A DNA stretch of 64,000 bases, from positions 6,324,001-6,388,000 of the forward strand of contig NC_091272.1 in the NCBI RefSeq assembly GCF_042100115.1, read 5' to 3'. The first letter of the stretch is position 1. Every line of letters begins with the position of its first letter. Made by a program: the position numbers and the translations under genes. A model generated the notes under the pieces. The model made no database searches, was not told the DNA's origin, and saw nothing but the letters and a program-made list of their open reading frames with translations. Positions 56,204-64,000 of the stretch are shown piece after piece. Source of the DNA: Alternaria dauci. Taxonomy: Eukaryota > Ascomycota > Dothideomycetes > Pleosporales > Pleosporaceae.

Positions 56204-57979
56204 TCAAGTCTCAGACCACCTAGCAAGAGTAACACTGGTAGTGTACACCATGGCAACGACACCGACAACCATCATAGTCACATCGCCAAATTTCTCCCAA
56301 GGACGGGTGGCCACACCCTTGTAGTGCAGGAAGGCAGGGTAAATGTACACTAGGGGCACGCAAGCAAAGCTTCCGATGAGCGCGACAAACTTGTCCAAAT
56401 CGCTGGCTCCAAGGATAGCAATGAGACCGCAGAGGATGACGAGAGTAGTCCTGAAAGCATTCTTCTTCCACTTGGTCATGTTGCTCTGCTTGCCGGATGC
56501 ACGGCCGAAGATTTTGAGCTCGATGTTACGCATAGCAGGGAAGAGCTGCACTGGTGTGCCGACGAGGACGGCCATAGAGTACAGGAACTGGACGGCATTG
56601 ACGAGCTTGCTAGACTGTGGGAAATTGGTAATGACCTCAACGGACACGTTCTCGCCAAAAGTTCCATAGCAGAGCACGCCGACGGACGTGAAGATGACGG
56701 TGATGATGAGCATGACAAGGTAGAGGAGCTTGCTGAAGTGCTCGGGCTCCTTCATGCTGGACTGAATGGGAAGAATGAGCCCAATGCCCTCAAAGGTGAA
56801 GATGGCGGAACCGATGGTCATGGTGAAGTCACGAGGGTTGAAAAGCTCGATAGACGGATGGAAGCCTCCCATCTTGGCGATCCACGAGATGTCGTACCAG
56901 TAGATGTATGTCAGGCCAATGAGGATGAAGACGTCGGCGAGAAGAGCGGCCGGTCCGAGCTTGGAGATGTTTCGGATGAAGGACATGGGTATCAGGACAG
57001 CAATCTGGATGCCAATGAGCGCATTGGTCGAAAGCGGTTCCTCTGCATGGCTAACAGCGTCAAGGAACGACCGGAGGTTGTCGGCCGTGAAGATGAGACC
57101 AGCGCAAACGAAGCCGATTTGCGAGAGCGTGATGGACACCAGGATAAGGGCACGGAATCTCGGTCCCACGACGATGGAACCCAGATCACCGTAACCACCG
57201 CCACCGTATCTCTTCCTCGTCGCCAACAGCAGCTCGAAACACAGTGCGGTAATGGCGGATACCAAGATCATGGTAACAGATGAAAACAACATTCCGCCGT
57301 TCTTGAAGGCTTTGGGCAGAAACATGATTCCAGTACCGATAAAGGCCTTTAGGAGAGTGAAGAAGGTCTTTACTTGGTCTGCGTCGCCCTGCTGCCTCAG
57401 TCTCTTTGAACTCTGTCGTCGTCCGAGAAGCGGTCTGCGCTCGTCTTGCGCTTCTTCCTCTCCATCTTCAATAGCAGACTCATCGTCTGTATCTTCGTCA
57501 AGATCTTCACCAGCAAACTGGCCGTACAGCGCAAGGAATGAGATGAAGTTTCGCGTGACAGGCTCCGAGATGTAGCTGACACGCTTGCTTTGCCGCTGCA
57601 CGTATTGTCGTCTCAGTCCGCCAGGCGCAAGCTGGTCGCGAACGGGGAGTTCATCGTGGTCAACATCTGAAACAGACGGCGCACTGTTGCGGCCAAAATG
57701 AACTGCTTCAGAAAAGGTTGCTGCTCGTTGATGCAGCTTTTGCCGCCGGTTCTGTGCGGCAATTTTGTACAGATCACGGTGGATATCGCCGCCCTGTAGT
57801 CGCAACGATGATTCTGGCATTTGGCGGTCGCCTGCGTTGGAAGCGCTCTCTGCGCCATCTTCCTGAGCTGGTGTTGCTGGGTCAAACTCTGAGAAGTCGT
57901 AGCTTGGGTCTAGATGCTGCTCGAGGACCCTGACCTCCTTGGGATCGGCACCTGCAGTCGTCTGCGGCGTGTCGGCCAT
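56204..57979 (-). CDS. Vacuolar amino-acid transporter (AVT3/AVT4-like, AAAP family)
   Basis: Single exon, 591 aa. Residues 1-200 are a hydrophilic cytosolic domain with an acidic patch (EDLDEDTDDESAIEDGEEE) and a dibasic RRPLLGRR that looks like a vacuolar sorting dileucine. The transporter core begins near 205 with VKTFFTLLKAFIGTGIMFLP and has about eleven membrane helices; the FEGIGLILPIQSSMKEP block is typical of this family. Yeast Avt3/Avt4 export neutral and basic amino acids from the vacuole using the proton gradient; direction and substrates here are inferred. The frame is intact. The start is the ATG before ADTPQTTAGA. Confidence 0.93.
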   Translation of the reverse strand: MADTPQTTAGADPKEVRVLEQHLDPSYDFSEFDPATPAQEDGAESASNAGDRQMPESSLRLQGGDIHRDLYKIAAQNRRQKLHQRAATFSEAVHFGRNSAPSVSDVDHDELPVRDQLAPGGLRRQYVQRQSKRVSYISEPVTRNFISFLALYGQFAGEDLDEDTDDESAIEDGEEEAQDERRPLLGRRQSSKRLRQQGDADQVKTFFTLLKAFIGTGIMFLPKAFKNGGMLFSSVTMILVSAITALCFELLLATRKRYGGGGYGDLGSIVVGPRFRALILVSITLSQIGFVCAGLIFTADNLRSFLDAVSHAEEPLSTNALIGIQIAVLIPMSFIRNISKLGPAALLADVFILIGLTYIYWYDISWIAKMGGFHPSIELFNPRDFTMTIGSAIFTFEGIGLILPIQSSMKEPEHFSKLLYLVMLIITVIFTSVGVLCYGTFGENVSVEVITNFPQSSKLVNAVQFLYSMAVLVGTPVQLFPAMRNIELKIFGRASGKQSNMTKWKKNAFRTTLVILCGLIAILGASDLDKFVALIGSFACVPLVYIYPAFLHYKGVATRPWEKFGDVTMMVVGVVAMVYTTSVTLARWSET

Positions 57980-58614
57980 GGTTGCAGTAGCTTGACGAAT
58001 GTGTGAATCCTTCAGTGCTATGTAGATGAGAAAATATCGACGGAGCTACGAAACTTGGGCGTCTGGTAGCCTGTGTCTAGCGGTGAGGTCCGAATGATGA
58101 ACTAACGGCCAATCAGGGTTTGCGAAGCTTAAATGGTCCGTGTGCCTGACATCACCGTGTTGTGATGTCCGCGGTTTGCAGTACGTTGTAGTGAAATGAT
58201 GGTGTGAGAATGTGTAAGAGCTAAGCAAACGATGGTCACAACAGGAGAGGAGAGATGCTTGAAGCAAAGCAAAGCAAATCGAAGAACGAGAACCTTCGAA
58301 GACGAGACCGCGACGGCGGACCTGGGAAAACATGACGATCGCGCTGGCGCCTTGGCAGCAAAGCACCTGGGCACGTGTTGCGGAGAGCGTCCATCCCTGC
58401 GTCAGCCACGTAGTCATTGGCGCAACAACCGACCGCTGCCGCATCCTAAGAGCTGGTCTCCAAGATAGCCGTTTAATCAATACACATTGCCGGCAAAGCA
58501 GAAGAGCCCTTTGATCCGCACTTGACACGTTTCGTCATTTTGGACGGTAGCATAAAGGCGGGAGAGCATACAGTACGTGATGGCCGCCCAACAAACCCCT
58601 CAGATCGTCTCACC
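57980..58614. other. Divergent promoter region
   Basis: 635 bp shared by the vacuolar transporter (-) and the eight-helix membrane protein (+). The open frame from 58522 continuing into the latter gene is leader-like. No clear TATA box. Confidence 0.45.
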
Positions 58615-59825
58615 ATGGCCCCTCCAGGATTCGGTCCGCCAGGGTACTCTGTCCCACCGCGTTACATGCATCGCGAACCGCCCCCCGAAGGGTCCGACAC
58701 AAACACCCGGCCCTACGTTATCTTCTTTTCCTATTTATTGACATGTTTTTCTGTCGCCGTACTGATCGTCTTGAGACTCTTCAAAAGAGCCAACGTGCTG
58801 CAAAAATCAACAACCGCCCAGCCCCCACCTAGAACACACATCTGGCTGTTCAGTGCACTTGCCTTGGGCAGCCTACTCACGACATGGACGTACATGTTCC
58901 AGTACTTCAAGGTCAGCTACCAATCGTGGCTGATGTGGCGGAGCTACTACGAACTTGAGCCGCATCATAAACATTGGGGATTGTGGTTGAAGGAGACCTC
59001 TTTGTTTAGGGAGGCATGGGAGACTGTCATTGTCGGCAATGCAAGGTATTGGTGGTCACATCAGATATTCTTCTTCGCGTTGGGTCTGGGATTGTACCTT
59101 GAGCAGAAAGGTAAACGACTGGGCGTATGGCTGAATGACAACAACTAACGAACATAGGCATTCGTCGTGGTATCAGATATACCTGGGCGTTCATGCTGCT
59201 TGGCCAGATCGTAGCCATCAGCTTTGCTACAAATCTCTTCTTACTCACCCTGCTTCTGAGCCCACCTACGCCTGCTCCATCGTCGTCCGGAGTACGTCGG
59301 ACAACATGGCTAGGTCCTTGGCTACTGAACCTCTTTGCCATATTTGCAACAGCTTATCCTGCGATGCAACTGGCCGATGAACATTATTGGCATCATCCTA
59401 CACACTTTATGCCAGTGCTCATGGCTCCTCACGTCGCCCTGATGGTCTTGCCTGTTATACGCGCTATTGTGCCAGCTGGGTACTTCAACGACGATGCTCA
59501 ATCTACCGACAAGATCTACAACTTCATGTGGGCATTGGTTCTAGGGAATGCCGGCCTGATGCTTGCATGGACGACTGCCAGAGCATATGCCTACGCCGGC
59601 TTCGTAGGAATCCAGAGTGCTCTGCTGGAACACCCGGCTGTAAGCAGCGTGGGGTTCGACGTAATCTTCTGCTGGATCACTTGGACCTGCTGGTATCTGA
59701 CGCAACCGAAATCGGGTTATCAAGGCACAGGGCGAACGAACGAGGTGAAGAGCGCGCGTGCTGATGATGGACCGGACACTGCTTTGGGTGCCAGTGGGTA
59801 CGATGGGGGAATAAGACGTCGCTAG
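58615..59825 (+). CDS. Eight-helix membrane protein, unrecognised
   Basis: Two exons, 58615-59110 and 59158-59825, give 387 aa; the 47-nt intron has a CTAAC branch site. Eight hydrophobic helices are visible, starting with YVIFFSYLLTCFSVAVLIVL and ending with VIFCWITWTCWYLT. The N-terminus is Pro/Gly-rich (MAPPGFGPPGYSVPP). Between helices 2 and 3 is a conserved-looking Trp-rich part (WLMWRSYYELEPHHKHWGLW) and later an EHYWHHPTHFMPV block whose histidines could bind a metal or sit near a lipid headgroup. The family is not recognised; function unknown. The start is the ATG before APPGFGPP. Confidence 0.85.
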
Positions 59826-61101
59826 TGTGATTCATCGGCCGAGGTGTTGGTTGCACAATGGAGTTATCTGTTATGACCGAGCGGAGAGGAGTTCGCGCGC
59901 GGCTACAAACGGCATGTTTAGAAGGCTTTCACGCCATCATCGTATCTGTCGTCTGTAGATTGCCAGTCAGCGCGTTGTAGTTGAACAAAATCTTGTAGAG
60001 TAGACATGTGGAGCGCCTTCGAAGACGCCCATTCTCGTGTAGGAGAACATGGAGCTGTAACGGTAGCATACAATGCCTCATTAGCCCAATTCAACTATTC
60101 CCGACGCGCTTCGCACTCGTTGTATTATTGCAGCTGCGCCGCTCATATGGGGAAGGTACTGGCGGATGTATAGAGTACAGAACCAACCGTCGTGAAGAAA
60201 GTGACCCGGTTGAAGTCGTTCGTCTCGTATTTGGTGTGAAGTTGGGAATCCAAGGTCATGGACGATGTCGGCGACTTTGGGAATCGATAAGATTCGGCGC
60301 TAACAGAAACTCCGGTGGCTTATGGCTGGCCAGCCTCCCTGCGTCATCGAAAGCAGCTTCCTCTTTTCCTGCATTTTCGTATTGTACCAGGATACACAAT
60401 CACTCTCAATATTTTGTGCATCAGCACACCACGAGCCCTTTCATATGGGATCTCGTACCGGGCTTAATCAGCCTCCCAATTCAGTGCTTACAGTACCCTT
60501 CGATATTGCGGACGCGCAGAACCGTAGTCTTTCGCCGCATCGTTGCTTTTCCACCTGCATGTATGGTACTGAGCTATCGATTTACTCTTCGCACTGACAG
60601 CTGATCCTCACGCTACGTGCACCCTGGCGTCCTGTGCGGCTGTGGCACTTATGGCACTTATGCAAAGCTTATCCGACAGGCTGGGGGAAGCTTCGTTCGC
60701 TAAGGCGCGGGGTTGAACTATGACTGCCCTATTTGAGGTGAACGGTCCCTCATCGGGCATGCCGTGCGGCCCTGAATACGGAACCGAACAGCCGACTGGC
60801 AAAGGATCACCATAGTGTGGCAAAGCTCGCAACGCTACCGGCTAGCGGAACGTCATGGGCTGGCTGGGTGCCGCTATGGTGGCACACATGACCGTTGTGC
60901 AGGCGGAACCTTTGATAGAGCTGCGACGAGGCTGCGCGAATACGGCGACTACGAAGGATGATCGTGAGTATAAAGCTTGCCCGCGCCGTCATTGAGGAAA
61001 TGCACTCACAACAGCATCCACCAACTCAATCCATTCCTAACAAACCTCACAAAACCTATCCCTGCGTCAATCGCCTCCCAACCTAAGAAACGTCAACCAG
61101 C
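59826..61101. other. Intergenic region
   Basis: 1.28 kb between two plus-strand genes. A 198-codon plus frame at 60008-60604 has no motif and was rejected. The last ~130 bp contain a TATAAA at 60969-60974 (listed separately) and a C-rich leader. Confidence 0.5.
60969..60974 (+). promoter_or_regulatory. TATA-box candidate
   Basis: TATAAAG in the context AGTATAAAGC, about 128 bp upstream of the start codon of the secreted protein, followed by a C-rich leader. Position and sequence fit a fungal core promoter. Not tested by transcript data. Confidence 0.45.
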
Positions 61102-61719
61102 ATGAAGACCTCATCGATCGCTCTGACCCTTGCGGCAGCAGCCACTGCCAGCGCACAAGAGCCGTTCTACAACATCACAACTGCACCTTTTTACCTGGTC
61201 GTCACATCAGAGGACGGCGGTGTCAATGATACCATTAGTGCCTGTCACGTCGGCGCGGCCATAGAATCACTTTGCTTGAGCAATGCTGGCGCGGGGGATG
61301 CTCCAGAACCTCTCGCGGGCGCACACTTCCAATTCAACACATCCATCTACTCCCAGGCACCAGAGCCATCTCTCGGCATACCCGGCATCCTGACTTGGTG
61401 GCTGAACACAACCACCATCGACGTTCCATCATCGGCGGCTTTTGGTCTGGATCCTATTTCCAATCTCGCAACCTTCACCCTCAGCCCCGGCAGCGATGAC
61501 GCAACGCTGCTCGCTTTCAATTCTCAGGACGAATTGACCCTTCAGGCGTATGTTCCGGGCGAGAACAACACAGGCAGCACGCAGGAATTCTACCGCTGGT
61601 ATGCTTGCGACACGTCCTACTCCAGCTACCAGTACAACAACCTTGTGTGGGGACTGGGCGCAGGCAAGCCGGACAACCCGACCTGTGTCTCGGTCAACGT
61701 GACGAGGGTATTTGTTTGA
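61102..61719 (+). CDS. Small secreted protein with N-glycosylation sites
   Basis: Single exon, 205 aa. A clean signal peptide spans residues 1-18 (MKTSSIALTLAAAATASA), cut before QEPFYN. The mature part has four cysteines (SACHV, SLCLS, YACDT, PTCVS), enough for two disulfides, and about six N-x-S/T sequons. The fold looks all-beta (TAPFYLVVTSED, HFQFNTSIYS, FYRWYACDTSYSSYQYNNL). It resembles fungal secreted proteins of unknown function (DUF7907-like), from memory only. Probably a cell-wall or extracellular protein. Effector-like features (small, cysteine-containing, secreted) are modest. Confidence 0.85.
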   Translation: MKTSSIALTLAAAATASAQEPFYNITTAPFYLVVTSEDGGVNDTISACHVGAAIESLCLSNAGAGDAPEPLAGAHFQFNTSIYSQAPEPSLGIPGILTWWLNTTTIDVPSSAAFGLDPISNLATFTLSPGSDDATLLAFNSQDELTLQAYVPGENNTGSTQEFYRWYACDTSYSSYQYNNLVWGLGAGKPDNPTCVSVNVTRVFV

Positions 61720-63504
61720 TGGGCAAAGAGGGTGACGGGATGGTGATTGGAAGACGAGACGAATAGAATATTTACGACTTGATGTGCTACGCAGATAATA
61801 ATAATCAACAATGAACACTCCTTAATATGTACATCCGTCTCACATGTACATCTTGTTAGATATTGATTATCGTGATGTGATCAAATGCCCCATCCTAAGA
61901 ATTGCAAAAGCACATCTGTGTTCTTCTCACCCCAAACTTCAATCCAACGCCATAGAGGTATTTATTGCCTTCCGAATCTGCTAGCTTCCGTCGCTTTCAG
62001 CTACGGCGATTGCGGCTACGCTAACGAACCCATCTATCCCACTAGTTTGACCTCCCATAGCTTTGTCCCACGCTTTCGGATGAATACCCTCATTAACCCC
62101 TTGTTCTGTACCACAACACGGTGGTCTCCCTACTCATTCCCATTCCAACTATAACCTTCAGCGGCGACAGCAGCATATCCTTCGACAAAGACGACTTCAT
62201 GGATGTGCAAGAACCCATCGACCGGGAGGCCGAGAAGCCTGACAGGGGTGCGTACAAAGGGCATCATCGCTGGTGAGCCCATTAAACGTTCCAGAGAACA
62301 GAGTATGTGAGACGGGCTTTGATGCCGGGGACGGTTGTGGGTAAACCCGGTAAGTTCTGCAGGACTCTTGCTTTTGCTGAAGCAGAGTCTGGAACATTGA
62401 AATATGTACGGATTGATTTGGTGACGCGAATATGCCGAGTTGTGTCAAACTTCAGGCCAAGAGAGTAACTGATGTGGTCTGAGGAGACGAGAATATAATC
62501 GAGGCCCTGGAAAAGATATCAGGAGGTGAAGGTTTGCCGTCGACATCATGACGAGAGGAATCGTTTGCGTCGCGAGTGCGACTGTCGGATGGAGTAAACA
62601 AAACGCGAAGTGAACCAAGCTCCCAGCTAACTCAGGTACCCACCGCAGAATGCACTAAAGAACCGCTTCCTGCTTCGGCATCCTTTTAGCTATTGTGCTT
62701 CCGAAGCGACCTGCGCAGCGCTTTTGAGGCCTGGTCGGGTCCTTGCTTGCAGATCCTTCTAAGCTTAAGAAAGCAGCATGAGGGGACGTGAGGACGGCTA
62801 GAACATCGAATTCAGTGATGCGCACAGTCGGTGCGTTGCATGGCTCAATATGCATGTACTCAAGCAAGAGACATGGTTGGTCTCGAGGCTTGGATCGGGT
62901 CCTCGAAGCTTACGGTAGGCAGCTAGCGTGACGCGTGGGGCTGACTTGGGTCGAGGGTCCTTCTCCGCCGCGTAAGTAACCACTTAATTCCCTCTTTCAC
63001 CACCATCAAGACAGTCGAGGTCGTTCTCACGACCCTCGGCAATGTCAATCGCGTCGACTTACCGTCGTTGGACGCTAATGACGCGTCATACACATCACAA
63101 TGTCCCTCTTGACAGCTATCCACGCTGCAACACTCTACAAGCTCGCAGGCCGCGAATACCAGCCCCACAGCCGTCGTACGAACGATGATGCGGCTGCCAT
63201 TAGATTGTTGGCGTCTGACCAGCTTCATAGGCGTTGCCTAGGACGGATGGGACTTCGCGACGGTTGCCTTTAGCTTCCCCGCTCAAATCCGGAGACAGCG
63301 TGTGATGGCGGTTGGAGAGAGGATGCCGTCATCGTGCTTTCCATCGGCTGTGAGCTAAGACGGGCCACCACCGCAATGGCAGTGTGGTAGACCGTCTTGA
63401 AACTTTTACCTCAGTTACAGCAGTACACAGCATTGGTTGCTGCGTACACTGCGTAACAATTGCTAACCAGTATTTCCGTCATTCCTTCGCATCGCATCGT
63501 CCTC
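61720..63504. other. Intergenic region
   Basis: 1.78 kb between two plus-strand genes. Only short frames; no repeats or RNA genes are seen. It must hold the promoter of the PLC-like gene. Confidence 0.5.
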
Positions 63505-64000
63505 ATGTTTCCTTCAGTCTTGCTTCTCTTCCTTTTGGCCTTACTTACGAAACCTGTAACCGCGCAGTCTTCTTCTCCATCTTCGTCAAACACACCTATA
63601 CCTAGCAGCGATGCTACAGCGATCACCGGCGTCGCCAGCACTTTTACCAGCACCTACTCTGCCAGCTTCTCGAGCGGTCTCCCAGGCATAGTTCTGACAA
63701 CAACTGTTTCCGAGCCCCAAAATGCTACCACCACATCTTCGACGACAACCAAAGATGTTACAGCTATAGTCGGTCTGTCTCCTTCGACCGATTCCGCAAA
63801 CGGTACCGCTTCAATGACTGCTGCTCGACCTCGTCCGAGTAATACTCGACCATGTAACGGATACGTCGAATTCTGCGAACGGAGATTTTCCAACGTGTCT
63901 ATGGTCGTCGCTCACAACAGCCCATTCGTGAGGCCACACAACGCAGCCAGCAACCAAGTCTACCCAGTGCTTAACCAGCTAAGCGACGGAATCAGAGGGC
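63505..64000 (+). CDS. Secreted PLC-like phosphodiesterase, 5' part only
   Basis: Open frame of 165 codons from an ATG to the right edge with no stop, so the gene continues beyond the window. A signal peptide (MFPSVLLLFLLALLTKPVTA) is followed by a Ser/Thr-rich linker (about residues 22-110). The start of a TIM-barrel PI-PLC X-like domain then appears: RPCNGYVEFCERRFSN, then VVAHNSPFVRPHNAASNQ and LNQLSDGIRG. In this family the first histidine of the barrel (here in VAHNS) is the usual catalytic base. Many fungal members are secreted and their substrates are unknown. The Ser/Thr linker suggests O-mannosylation. Confidence 0.85.
   Translation, partial: MFPSVLLLFLLALLTKPVTAQSSSPSSSNTPIPSSDATAITGVASTFTSTYSASFSSGLPGIVLTTTVSEPQNATTTSSTTTKDVTAIVGLSPSTDSANGTASMTAARPRPSNTRPCNGYVEFCERRFSNVSMVVAHNSPFVRPHNAASNQVYPVLNQLSDGIRG

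Noticed and set aside
60008..60604. 198-codon plus frame between the membrane and secreted protein genes
   Set aside because: Arg/Ser-rich without conserved-looking blocks; no signal peptide or domain.
1..64000. tRNA, rRNA, CRISPR arrays, telomere repeats, LTRs
   Set aside because: No T-loop/anticodon combinations, rRNA cores, spaced direct-repeat arrays, TTAGGG runs or long terminal repeats noticed by eye; a tRNAscan or RepeatMasker run could overturn this.
1..64000. Secondary-metabolite or other functional gene cluster
   Set aside because: No synthase, P450, MFS-toxin pump or pathway-specific regulator group; neighbouring genes are unrelated housekeeping or orphan genes.

Overview
The window is nuclear DNA of a filamentous ascomycete (Pezizomycotina). 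Dothideomycetes, order Pleosporales, is my best guess, from protein flavour only. The reasons are protein-coding genes with short introns (47-107 nt, mostly 47-68) with GTRNGT-type donors and CTAAC/TACTAAT-like branch sites, single-gene transcription units on both strands, and typical fungal families (ING/PHD regulator, PSP1 protein, Nce102-like MARVEL protein, AVT3-type vacuolar transporter, 2EXR protein). I see no rRNA, tRNA, CRISPR array, telomere repeat or intact transposon.

Layout. 1-5.06 kb is gene-poor. 5.07-17.8 kb holds glycerol kinase (-), a 2EXR protein (+), a cytosolic 5'-nucleotidase-like metallophosphoesterase (-), an ING/PHD chromatin protein (-) and a Cys/His-rich protein with a histone-H1-like SP-K tail (+). 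17.8-21.5 kb is the most unusual stretch: a small element with inverted and direct copies of one motif, followed by two tandem diverged paralogues of an unrecognised coiled-coil family. 21.9-28.9 kb has a mARC-like MOSC protein (+), a type II membrane glycosyltransferase-like protein (+), an unrecognised basic protein (+) and a GH43 enzyme (-).

29.8-38.5 kb, all minus, carries a J-domain protein, ribosomal protein eL15 (with 9-nt and 14-nt microexons), an unrecognised coiled-coil protein and a PSP1-domain protein. 38.5-45.9 kb is a second gene-poor island with a few degenerate coding-like patches. 45.9-54 kb holds an Nce102-like protein (+), a small membrane protein (-) and DNA topoisomerase II (-). 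54.5-64 kb holds a membrane protein with a ligand-deficient RING (+), a vacuolar amino-acid transporter (-), an eight-helix membrane protein (+), a small secreted protein (+) and the 5' end of a secreted PLC-like phosphodiesterase running off the right edge (+).

The genes do not form one pathway. Most are housekeeping (glycerol use, translation, chromatin, DNA topology, vacuolar transport), with lineage-restricted genes between them. No biosynthetic cluster is present. Gene models were built by hand from reading frames, splice signals and recalled family features. Exon ends given exactly were checked for frame across every junction.
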